DNA of 64,000 nucleotides from Pseudoflavonifractor sp050943825 (lineage in GTDB: Bacteria > Bacillota > Clostridia > Oscillospirales > Oscillospiraceae), in the NCBI RefSeq assembly GCF_050943825.1, contig NZ_JBMNPX010000006.1, positions 1 to 64,000 of the forward strand, written 5' to 3'. The notes under the pieces are model-generated. The model saw nothing but the letters and a program-made list of their open reading frames with translations, made no database searches and was not told the DNA's origin. Of the stretch, positions 16,321 through 24,006 are shown one piece after another. Position 1 is the stretch's first letter. Every line of letters begins with the position of its first letter. The translations under genes were made by a program, and so were the position numbers.

Positions 16321-17619
16321 TCAAAATACCTTCTGCAGGAAGTTGTACAGGGCCAGGTGCCAGTTCTCCCAGGAGTGGGACTGCATGGGGAACACATCAA
16401 AGTTTGTGTTGACGCCCTCCGTGAGCCGGGGCTCCATCTCCAGCAGGGCATCGTAGTCCTGGATCTGCCCGGGGAGTGCAAAGTCCAGTGTGCCGCTGGA
16501 GACATAGAGGTAGTGGATGGGATAGTCCCCAAAGGCCTCAGACTGGAGGGTCTCCCGGAAGTAGTCGGCGCCGGTGCGGCTGCCGCTGAAGGTGCCGAAC
16601 CAGGAGAAGTAATCCAGGCTGTTGCACATGGCCGAGTGATAGGTGGTCACCGCGCCCCGGGACAGTCCGGCAAAGGCCCGGTGGTCCCGGCTCTCGGCAA
16701 AGCCCTGCGCATCGCAGGTGGGGGCGTAGGTGGCGTAGCGGCTCTCCACAGCGGGCATCAGGTCCTCCCGCAGTTCCTGAACAAAGGAGTAGGTCAGCGC
16801 GTCCAGGTTGTCGGAACAGTCGTCCTCCACATAAAAGGTGGGGGTGACGATGATGAGGGGCTCAATGACTCCCTGGGCGATGAGCTGGTCCACCATGTCC
16901 TTGTTCTCGCTGTGCTCCAGCAGCCAGGCCCGCTCGTCATCGCCGGTGCCGTGGAGCAGATAGAGGATGTTGTACTGCTCCTCCGGGTCATACCCGGCGG
17001 GCAGATAGACATAAGCGGTCTTCTCCACCTCCCGCTGGTCGGTGGCATAGGCCTTGGTCTGGTAGGTCAGCTTCTCCACCGTTCCCCTCTGCTCACAGGG
17101 CTGGGAAAAACGGTCCGGCACCGCCCAGATATCCCGTCCGGCGGTCTGTACCGCCCGGCTGGCCGCCGCGCTGCCCTGCCAGAAGGCCAGGCTGCCCACC
17201 AGAACCGCCACCAGAACCGCCGCCGTCCAGATGTTCGGACGGCGGGGCGGGGTCTTCTGGCGGAGCTGGAGCACCGTGCCCGCCACGGCGGCAATCAGGG
17301 CGACTCCGGCCTGGACGAAGAAGCCCAGGTTGAAGAGGGTGGTCTCCAGATAGTTGGTGGTAATGCCCAGCATCAGCGCCGGCACAGCCACTGCCAGCAG
17401 CAGAGCTGGCAGACGGCTCTGCCAGGAGAGCAGGCACAGGAGGAGCAGCAGCACCTCAATCAGGCACAGGTTGGCCAGAGGCAGGGCGCTGCCCAGCAGG
17501 GCATAGCGCACGATATCCACCGCCGCCACCAGGGCGATAAGCGCCGTGGCCAGCAGGCAGACGGCCCTGGGCTCTTTCCATGTTACAAGACGATGCTCAC
17601 ACAAGGGAACGACCTCCAT
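16321..17619 (-). CDS. Membrane-anchored esterase D / CE1-like hydrolase
   Basis: About 130 N-terminal residues hold four or five hydrophobic segments; the rest is an extracytoplasmic esterase domain with YVYLPAGYDPEEQYNILYLL, oxyanion HGTGDDE, nucleophile elbow GLSRGAV and a C-terminal His in FPMQSHSWENW, the pattern of feruloyl esterase/CE1 and esterase D enzymes. It probably removes acyl or phenolic groups from polysaccharides or glycosides outside the cell. The ATG at 17619 shares its A with the stop of the preceding gene (TGATG). It is the last gene of a minus-strand operon after a GH3 enzyme, so glycosidase and esterase likely process the same decorated substrate. The membrane part is unlike ordinary secreted esterases. 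Confidence 0.85.
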   Translation of the reverse strand: MEVVPLCEHRLVTWKEPRAVCLLATALIALVAAVDIVRYALLGSALPLANLCLIEVLLLLLCLLSWQSRLPALLLAVAVPALMLGITTNYLETTLFNLGFFVQAGVALIAAVAGTVLQLRQKTPPRRPNIWTAAVLVAVLVGSLAFWQGSAAASRAVQTAGRDIWAVPDRFSQPCEQRGTVEKLTYQTKAYATDQREVEKTAYVYLPAGYDPEEQYNILYLLHGTGDDERAWLLEHSENKDMVDQLIAQGVIEPLIIVTPTFYVEDDCSDNLDALTYSFVQELREDLMPAVESRYATYAPTCDAQGFAESRDHRAFAGLSRGAVTTYHSAMCNSLDYFSWFGTFSGSRTGADYFRETLQSEAFGDYPIHYLYVSSGTLDFALPGQIQDYDALLEMEPRLTEGVNTNFDVFPMQSHSWENWHLALYNFLQKVF

Positions 17620-17984
17620 CAGTCCTTCGCTGCAACCGCGGTGGAGACGCCGGTGCACACCATGCTCAGCACAATCAGCACCGCGCTGGCGATCCAGGAG
17701 GTACTCAGGCCGTTCATGTTGATTTTGGACAGCACGTCGCCAACCTCATCAAAGGCCAGCGGAATGAACACAACCACGCTGACAAGGCTCAGGACAAAGG
17801 GAATATACTCTCCGTAGGGGAAATGCTTGACCAGCAGCACCACGCCCACCACAGCGGCCACGGCCAGCAGACCGATGATGAGGGGCGAGTTCTCACGGGC
17901 GTCGGCCATGGCGTAGACCACGGCGGACGCAATCAGCACAATCACAGACACCAGTTCGGCGACAAAAAATGCGTTCTTCTTCAT
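17619..17984 (-). CDS. Small membrane protein of unknown function
   Basis: This 121-residue protein has four hydrophobic segments (about 7-28, 35-53, 59-79, 95-118) and short loops. I recognise no family. It overlaps the GH3 stop by 4 bp (ATGA) and the esterase start by sharing a base, so all three proteins are made from one message with coupled translation. A role as a membrane partner of the GH3 and esterase proteins is an inference from this arrangement. GAGGTGG precedes its ATG. Confidence 0.8.
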   Translation of the reverse strand: MKKNAFFVAELVSVIVLIASAVVYAMADARENSPLIIGLLAVAAVVGVVLLVKHFPYGEYIPFVLSLVSVVVFIPLAFDEVGDVLSKINMNGLSTSWIASAVLIVLSMVCTGVSTAVAAKD

Positions 17985-20902
17985 TTTTCCACCTCAGTCT
18001 TTCTCGCTTTCACGTTTCCATAGACCATGAAGCCGATGGCGGCCAGGTCCAGGACAGCCAGCACGGCAATCACCGCATAGGCGGCAGTCTCCCAGTAGGG
18101 AGTGACCCGCACCACGTGTCCCGTGGGGGACAGGCCGTTCATGCCGGAGCTGCTGGCCACGTTGTAGAGGATGATCTTGCAGGACTCCCGCATCTTCCCC
18201 ACGGCGGCGGCGTCGTTGGGGGCGGCGGTCACCAGCCAGTTGTAGAAGGAGCTGCCGGAGGTGGCCCACATGTTGCCGCCGGCGGCCAGGGCGGTCTCAA
18301 TGTGCTGATAGGCGGTGTTGATGGCGATATCGGTGATGATGATGGCGGTGGAGCCCCACTCGGTGCGGACGATGTCGGTCATCAGTCCGGCATAGGCGCC
18401 GGCCCAGACGCAGCCGATGCGGTTGAAGGCGCCCATGGTGCCCTTGGAGGCGCCCTCGGTGAAGGACTTCTCAAAGGCCTTCAGGTAGATCTCACGGATG
18501 GCCTGCTCATTGGAGAAGGTGCAGATGCCGGTACGGTTGGTCTCCTGGTCGTTGAGGGCGAAGTGCTTGATGTAGCAGATGGCGCCCTTGGACTGCATGC
18601 CCATGACCTCCTCGTAGGCCAGCTCACCGGCCAGGAAGCCGTCCTCGGAGTAATACTCAAAGTTGCGGCCCGCGTAGGGGGTGCGGTGGGTGTTGACGGC
18701 GGGGGTGTAGGCGCCCTCGGTGTCGGTGCGCAGCCAGTCCTCGCCCATGGCCTCGCCCATGCGGCGGATGAGCTCACGGTTGAAGGTGGAGGCCCGGACC
18801 ACAGCGCCGCAGTAGCCGGTGGCGGAGGTGCCGTCCTCAGTGTACTTCCGGTTGACGCCCTGGGGGCCGTCATTCATGGCCATGGCGGGGTAGCCGATGG
18901 AGGGAATGGGGGAACGGGCGGCACGGGTGACGATGTCAGCCATCTCCTCCATGGTCAGCTGGTTGAGGATCTTGTCCCACTGCTCGTCATCGTCCAGAGG
19001 CACACCCACCATCTTGGCGATGGTCATCTGGGAGTCCACGCCGAACTGGAACTGAGACAGGTCGCCGCCGCTGCTCTTATAGTTGTTTACGCCGTTCATG
19101 TCGTAAATCATCTCATCGGTGGCGGTCAGGCTGTCATAGCTCTCGGGGAAGGTGTTCCAGTCGCTGCGGGTCAGGTACGCCACGTCCTGGCCGTAGTACT
19201 CCAGGTCGGCGCTGTCAAACCGGTTGGTGATCTCATTGCCGCTGTAGGACTGGCTGAGCAGCTCCTTGGAGGGGTTGCTCCAGGTGTAGACCAGGGCGGC
19301 GCTGCCGTTGTAGTCCATGCCGTCGTCCACGGTCTTGCCCTGGGCGGCCAGCACGTTGTTCAGGGCATCGTGGGCGCTGTCGCCCACGGCAAAGTAGTAG
19401 CTGCCGCTGTCCAGCACAAAGGTCTTGTCGTTCTTGTAGTCATAGGAGGCAAAGTCATACTTGTCGGCGGTGATGGTCACCGTCTCAGAGGCGCCGGGCT
19501 CCAGCACGCCGGTCTTCTCAAAGCCAATGAGCTGGATGGCGGACTTCTCAATGCCGCCGGCGGTATAGGGCTGCTGGGCGTAGAGCTGCACCACGTCCTT
19601 GCCGGCGGCGGTGCCGGTGTTGGTCACGCGGACGGTGACGGTCAGGCCGTCCTCCCCCATCTCGGCGGACACCAGCTCCTGGACAAAGGGCTTGCCATCC
19701 TCAGCGCCGTAGCTCAGGCCGTAGCCAAAGGGATAGCACACCTCGTCGGTGTAGTTCCAGGTGTCGCCCACAAAGGCGCCGGCGGAAGAGGCGGCGTTGG
19801 TGCCCATGGGGTCCAGCACGCTGTCGGCATAGCGGGTCTCGTAGTACCGGTAGCCCACATAGATGCCCTCGGCGTACACCACGTACTTGGTGCCCACGGC
19901 CACACCGGCAGCCTCCACGTCGGCGGCGTTGGTGTAGGTGTAGTCACCGAAGTTCTGCATGGCGGGGGCGGAGAGGGAGTCGGCGGCATAGGTGTCCACC
20001 AGGCGGCCGGAGGGGTTCACCGTGCCGGCCAGAGCGCCGGCAATGGCCCGGGCGCCGCTCTGCCCCACGCCGCCCACCCACAGGCAGGCGTCAATGCCGT
20101 ACTCCTCGTGGTCCAGCCACCCCAGCTCCATGGCGTTGGAGCTGTTGATGAGGACGATAACCTTATCAAACTCGCCGCTCTCCTGAAGCTCCATCAGCAG
20201 GTCCTTCTCCTGCTCCTGAAGGGCCAGGTATTTGGTGCCGTCGCCGAAGTCGCCGGTGGGCATGTCGGAGCCCTCGCCGCCTACCCGGGAGATGACCACC
20301 ACGGCCGCGTCGCTGTAATCCTTGTAGGAATCCCGCACCGCGTCGGTGTACTCATTGACGGGCACCTCGGCCACGTAGAGGTCCTCGGGCTTAGTGCCGT
20401 TATAGGTTCCGTTGCTGCGGGTATAGCCGTCCTTGCCGTCGTAGCCCTTGTAGAAGTCCCACAGGGTGGGGTTGACGGTAAAGCCCACGCCCTCCAGAGC
20501 AGTACGCAGGTCCACGGCCTTGCTCTCGTCAATGCCGCCGGCGCCGGTACCGCCCAGCACCAGGTCCACGGAGGACCGGCTGAACAGGGACAGCTTCATG
20601 CCGCTGTCCAGGGGCAGCACCTGGCCCTCGTTCTTCAGAAGGACCATGCCTTCCGCCGCGATCTCCTCCACCAGCTGGTCGGCGGCGGTCTTCCACTCCT
20701 CCAGGGTCATGCCGTTGGTCTCATAGAGCTGAATGGTATCGCTGTCGTCTCCGCCCTCCAGGCGATACATCTCGCCGCCGATGGCGTTGCAGATCAGTGT
20801 GCGGTAGGACGTGGCTCCGGCCGTCACGCCGATGGACACTGCCAAGAGAATGCTGAGTACCGCAATTGCGGTCCGCTGGAGGGTTGCCCCTTTCCTCTTC
20901 AT
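17981..20902 (-). CDS. Membrane-anchored GH3 family beta-glycosidase with permuted domain order
   Basis: The 973-residue protein has a hydrophobic N-terminal segment (about 10-30) and another near the C-terminus (about 935-958), so it is anchored at both ends with the enzyme outside. Domain order is reversed from the common GH3 plan: the GH3 C-terminal (alpha/beta sandwich) domain comes first (LLKNEGQVLPLD, WVGGVGQSGARAIAGALAG, PFGYGLSYG), then an FnIII-like domain (about 415-500), then the TIM-barrel domain with MNDGPQGVN, IKHFALNDQETNR and ITDIA. The Asp in ITDIA is the expected nucleophile (SDW in most members). The same permutation is known in some ruminal GH3 enzymes. The ATG follows AGGAGGAGAA. 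A LytTR-type direct repeat lies upstream. The sugar specificity is unknown. Confidence 0.9.
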   Translation of the reverse strand: MKRKGATLQRTAIAVLSILLAVSIGVTAGATSYRTLICNAIGGEMYRLEGGDDSDTIQLYETNGMTLEEWKTAADQLVEEIAAEGMVLLKNEGQVLPLDSGMKLSLFSRSSVDLVLGGTGAGGIDESKAVDLRTALEGVGFTVNPTLWDFYKGYDGKDGYTRSNGTYNGTKPEDLYVAEVPVNEYTDAVRDSYKDYSDAAVVVISRVGGEGSDMPTGDFGDGTKYLALQEQEKDLLMELQESGEFDKVIVLINSSNAMELGWLDHEEYGIDACLWVGGVGQSGARAIAGALAGTVNPSGRLVDTYAADSLSAPAMQNFGDYTYTNAADVEAAGVAVGTKYVVYAEGIYVGYRYYETRYADSVLDPMGTNAASSAGAFVGDTWNYTDEVCYPFGYGLSYGAEDGKPFVQELVSAEMGEDGLTVTVRVTNTGTAAGKDVVQLYAQQPYTAGGIEKSAIQLIGFEKTGVLEPGASETVTITADKYDFASYDYKNDKTFVLDSGSYYFAVGDSAHDALNNVLAAQGKTVDDGMDYNGSAALVYTWSNPSKELLSQSYSGNEITNRFDSADLEYYGQDVAYLTRSDWNTFPESYDSLTATDEMIYDMNGVNNYKSSGGDLSQFQFGVDSQMTIAKMVGVPLDDDEQWDKILNQLTMEEMADIVTRAARSPIPSIGYPAMAMNDGPQGVNRKYTEDGTSATGYCGAVVRASTFNRELIRRMGEAMGEDWLRTDTEGAYTPAVNTHRTPYAGRNFEYYSEDGFLAGELAYEEVMGMQSKGAICYIKHFALNDQETNRTGICTFSNEQAIREIYLKAFEKSFTEGASKGTMGAFNRIGCVWAGAYAGLMTDIVRTEWGSTAIIITDIAINTAYQHIETALAAGGNMWATSGSSFYNWLVTAAPNDAAAVGKMRESCKIILYNVASSSGMNGLSPTGHVVRVTPYWETAAYAVIAVLAVLDLAAIGFMVYGNVKARKTEVEK

Positions 20903-20979
20903 CGTTGTTCTCCTCCTGCTTTTTCATTTTGCCCAACCCGCCGGACGTGGCGCCCCGTCCCGGCCGGGTTTCACTGTCA

Positions 20980-21050
20980 ATAGTAATAGCAGAAAAGGAG
21001 CCGTGTGCGGGCACTTTGACAAATCCGTCAGGTTTTCTGGCAAATCCGTC
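20980..21050 (-). promoter_or_regulatory. Probable LytTR regulator binding site and GH3 operon promoter
   Basis: CAAATCCGTC occurs at 21020-21029 and again at 21041-21050, a direct repeat with a 21-bp period, the spacing known for AgrA/ComE-type LytTR regulators. On the minus strand a -10-like TATTAC/TACTAT lies at 20988-20980 with no recognisable -35, as expected for an activated promoter. The adjacent genes encode a LytTR regulator and its kinase. Confidence 0.6.
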
Positions 21051-21055
21051 GTCCG

Positions 21056-22342
21056 TCAGCCGCCGGACGCCCGGGGCACCGGAATCAGCAGGCTGACCAA
21101 AAACAGGTCCCCCTCGGTGCCGATGTGCATGGTGCCGCCGTACTTCTCCGTGATGTACTGCACGCTGCGCAGGCCGAAACCGTGGCGGGTCTTGTCGGCC
21201 TTGGAGGTGACGGGCAGGCCGTTGTACATCTCCGGCCTGGTGGGGCAGTAGTTCTCCACCCGGATGCACACGAAGCCGTTCTTCTCCGCCACGTTCAGAG
21301 AGATACAGCGCCGGGAAACCGGCTCCACCGTCCGCTCGTACTCGATGGCGTTGTCCAGCAGGTTGCCGAACAGGGAGGCGATATCCGCCGGCTGGAGAAA
21401 GGCCAGCGACTCCCCCTGGGCCATTACCGCCGCCTCGATGCCGCAGGTGCGGCACAGCAGCTGCTTTTCCGTCAGAATGGCGTCCAGGGGCTTGCAGCCC
21501 GTGTTGCTGCTGCTGGCGTACTGGGCGATGGCCGACTCGATCTCCTCCAGCTCCGCGCCGTCGCACCGGCCGGTGGCCTTCATGAGGGTAATCTGGTGCT
21601 TCAAATCGTGGGCCTTCATGTTGATGAGGTCCATGCTGCTCCGGGTGATCTCATACTGCCGCTGCTCCTGCTGGATAATCCGCTCCAGCAGCTGCCGTCC
21701 CTCCTGCTCGCTCTTCAGCGTGAGCAGGCCGAACTGCACGCACAGGCCCGCAATGCAGCAGAAAATCAGGGGCGGACGGGTGATCCACAGGGCGTCAATG
21801 CCGTAATTCTGCTGGATGGCCTGCATGGCGTAGGTAAAAATGGCCGCGGCGATGGAGATGATGTAGACATACCTGTCCTCCAGTGCGAAGCCGTCACAGC
21901 CCCGCAGCCGCCGGGCAAAGAGCCGGTAGCATATGGCGTATACGATGACCGTCACCGTCACCGACAGGCAGCACCACCCCACCATGTTGAAGTACTGGGC
22001 AAAGGGACGGTAGATCAGGTTTTCCACGTTGTGGGCCAGGTTCTGGGTCAGCTGGGCACCCACACAGCAGAACAGGATGTCCCGGAACCGCTCCCGGCAG
22101 CAGAACTTCCACAGCAGCAGGGACAGGAGAAAGATGGTCAGGGAGTAAAACCCCACCACATACCTGGCGATCAGGTTGGTCAGGACGATGGACGCCCCGC
22201 CGTATACCGTCACGCCCAGAAGAAAGCGCAGCACAAATCCCTGCCGCCGCTTCAGCCCCCAGACGAACAGCATCTCTGCCGCCAGAATCTGGAGGATGTA
22301 GCCGTGGTTTAGGGTGATCTGAAACAGGCCCTCCCCCATCAT
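21056..22342 (-). CDS. AgrC/ComD-like sensor histidine kinase (GHKL)
   Basis: The 428-residue protein has an N-terminal half with six or seven hydrophobic segments (about residues 12-210), then a dimerisation helix with MKAHDLKHQI (phosphoacceptor His), and a GHKL ATPase with NLLDNAIEY (N box) and HGFGLRSV (G box). This is the HPK10 class that usually senses peptides or other ligands at the membrane and phosphorylates LytTR regulators. Its start overlaps the regulator stop by 4 bp (ATGA). No AgrB/AgrD-type peptide gene is visible nearby, so the signal is unknown. It stands immediately before the GH3 operon, which is the likely target. Confidence 0.9.
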   Translation of the reverse strand: MMGEGLFQITLNHGYILQILAAEMLFVWGLKRRQGFVLRFLLGVTVYGGASIVLTNLIARYVVGFYSLTIFLLSLLLWKFCCRERFRDILFCCVGAQLTQNLAHNVENLIYRPFAQYFNMVGWCCLSVTVTVIVYAICYRLFARRLRGCDGFALEDRYVYIISIAAAIFTYAMQAIQQNYGIDALWITRPPLIFCCIAGLCVQFGLLTLKSEQEGRQLLERIIQQEQRQYEITRSSMDLINMKAHDLKHQITLMKATGRCDGAELEEIESAIAQYASSSNTGCKPLDAILTEKQLLCRTCGIEAAVMAQGESLAFLQPADIASLFGNLLDNAIEYERTVEPVSRRCISLNVAEKNGFVCIRVENYCPTRPEMYNGLPVTSKADKTRHGFGLRSVQYITEKYGGTMHIGTEGDLFLVSLLIPVPRASGG

Positions 22343-23046
22343 TTCAAAATCCCTCCGCTCATGTACACGGTCAGCCGGTTCCAGAAGTCGTTTTTATAGG
22401 TCCGGGCCACAGAGAAGTGCTCCCCTGCCACGGTTACCTCGCTGCCCGACGCCTGTTCCACATAGGACAGGTTGAGCAGCAGGGAACCGCTGGCGGCGGC
22501 AAAGCCGTTTGAAAGGAATGTGGCGGTGATGTCCCGCATGGAACCCCGCATCCGGTAGGTATCGGCGTCGGTGTGGAAATAGAGGTAGTGTTTGCTGCTC
22601 TCCACATACCGAATCTGGGAAAACCGGACAGTCTTGATGCCGTTGGACACGGGAATATGGAAGCTCTCGTCCACCTTGATGTGGGCGATGGCCTTCTCCA
22701 GCTTGATTTTGAACAGGTCGTAGGCCAGGGGCTTGATGACAAAGTCCAGGGCGGACACCTCATAGCCCCGGATGGCGTACTGGGCCATGCTGGTGAGGAA
22801 GATGAGGCACACGTTCTGGTCCACCTCCCGCAGGCGCCTGGCCGCGTCCAGCCCATCCATGTGTGGCATGACGATATCCATAAAGATGATCTGGAAGCTT
22901 CCGTCGTATTCGTCCAGGAAGGTGGCGCCGTCGCCGAACACCTGGGCCTGGACCGGCTGGTGGGTCTCGGCCCCGAAGCGGTGCACATACTCCAGCATTT
23001 GTTTGGAAAAGATCTCCTCGTCCTCTACAATAGCAATGGAAATCAT
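22339..23046 (-). CDS. LytTR family response regulator
   Basis: The 235-residue protein has a receiver domain (MISIAIVEDEEIF; phosphoacceptor Asp in IIFMDIVMPHMDG, about residue 55; Lys in FVIKPL) followed by a LytTR DNA-binding domain (about 135-235; FSQIRYVESSKHYLYFHT, LLNLSYVEQ). LytTR proteins bind paired 9-10 bp direct repeats with about 21-bp spacing, and such a repeat lies at 21020-21050. The ATG at 23046 follows GGAGGGAAA; the longer upstream frame has no family similarity. It is first in the operon. A 14-bp perfect palindrome (23064-23077) just upstream of the ribosome site could form a leader hairpin. Confidence 0.92.
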   Translation of the reverse strand: MISIAIVEDEEIFSKQMLEYVHRFGAETHQPVQAQVFGDGATFLDEYDGSFQIIFMDIVMPHMDGLDAARRLREVDQNVCLIFLTSMAQYAIRGYEVSALDFVIKPLAYDLFKIKLEKAIAHIKVDESFHIPVSNGIKTVRFSQIRYVESSKHYLYFHTDADTYRMRGSMRDITATFLSNGFAAASGSLLLNLSYVEQASGSEVTVAGEHFSVARTYKNDFWNRLTVYMSGGILK

Positions 23047-23063
23047 CCTGTTTCCCTCCGTCT

Positions 23064-23077
23064 CCCCGGCGCCGGGG
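23064..23077. repeat. GC palindrome before the LytTR regulator gene
   Basis: CCCCGGCGCCGGGG is a perfect 14-bp palindrome located 18 bases upstream of the regulator ATG, within its 5' leader. Confidence 0.6.
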
Positions 23078-23228
23078 CCGCTGTTTGATTTTATTATTTT
23101 ATCATGCTCTCCCCGCAGATTCCAGCACCAGACCGGGCGTTTTGCCTCCGGCTGCACCTCCATCTCTCCGCTCCGGTTGAATTTTGCACGAAAATTTCTG
23201 CAAAACCTCCGCCTACCCCCGTTCTTTG

Positions 23229-23257
23229 TTGACACTGGGGCGGAAATAGGATAAAGT
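23229..23257 (+). promoter_or_regulatory. Promoter of the HAD gene
   Basis: TTGACA (23229-23234), 17 bp, TAAAGT (23252-23257), about 57 bp before the ATG. Confidence 0.65.
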
Positions 23258-23313
23258 AATGTCTGCTGAATTTGTGATGTTCTCTATTTCCTTGATAGGG
23301 AGGATTTCCCGCC

Positions 23314-23955
23314 ATGTTTGACGGCGTTTTGTTTGACCTGGACGGCACGCTCTGGAATGCCACCGTGCGCATCTGCGAGGGGTGGAACGTGGTGCTGCGC
23401 CGCCACCCTGAGATTGCCCGCCCTCTGGTGACAGAGGCGGAGGTAGCAGCCACCATGGGACTGATGATGCCGGACATTGCCCGGAAGATTTTTCCCGTGG
23501 AGGACGAGGCTACCCGTGCCCTGCTGCTTCAGGAGCATGAGGAAGCTGAGTGTGCCCTGCTGCGCACCTACGGCGGCGTGCTCTACCCGGCTGTGGAGGA
23601 GACTCTGGCCGCCCTCTCCGCCCGGGCAAAGCTCTTTGTTGTAAGCAACTGCCAGGACGGGTATATCCAGACCTTCTACGCCGCCCACAAGCTGGAGCGC
23701 TATTTCACCGGCTTTGAGTGCGCGGGCCGCACCGGCCAGCCCAAGAGCCACAACATCGCCCTGGTGGCCCGGCAGTACGGCCTGGAGCGCCCCGTCTACG
23801 TGGGAGACACCCTGCTGGACTGCACCTCCGCTCAGGAAGCCGGGGTGCCCTTCCTCCACGCGGCCTACGGCTTCGGCGGCCCCATTGAGGGCGTGCCCGC
23901 CGTCCATGCCTTTGCCGATATCCCCGCCGCACTGGCGGCCATGTGTCCCCCCTGA
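23314..23955 (+). CDS. HAD superfamily hydrolase (phosphoglycolate-phosphatase-like)
   Basis: The 213-residue protein has HAD motif I DGVLFDLDGTLW (nucleophile DLD), motif II VVSNC, motif III Lys in GQPKSHNIALVARQYG and motif IV YVGDTLLDC, with a C1 cap between motifs I and II. It resembles Gph/PgmB-like phosphatases acting on small phosphorylated metabolites in the cytoplasm; the substrate is not predictable. GGGAGGA precedes the ATG and a good promoter lies upstream. It is followed 51 bp later by prfC on the same strand, with no terminator between, so both may share the promoter. Confidence 0.88.
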   Translation: MFDGVLFDLDGTLWNATVRICEGWNVVLRRHPEIARPLVTEAEVAATMGLMMPDIARKIFPVEDEATRALLLQEHEEAECALLRTYGGVLYPAVEETLAALSARAKLFVVSNCQDGYIQTFYAAHKLERYFTGFECAGRTGQPKSHNIALVARQYGLERPVYVGDTLLDCTSAQEAGVPFLHAAYGFGGPIEGVPAVHAFADIPAALAAMCPP

Positions 23956-24006
23956 CAAGCCCTTTCCCCTGTGTGCTGTGATAAAACTGTAAAGAGGTTT
24001 GCATAT

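Noticed and set aside
17969..20983. Open frame of about 1000 codons on the plus strand, antisense to the GH3 gene
   Set aside because: Low-complexity Gly/His/Val-rich translation without domains or ribosome site; it is a GC-rich shadow of the real minus-strand gene.
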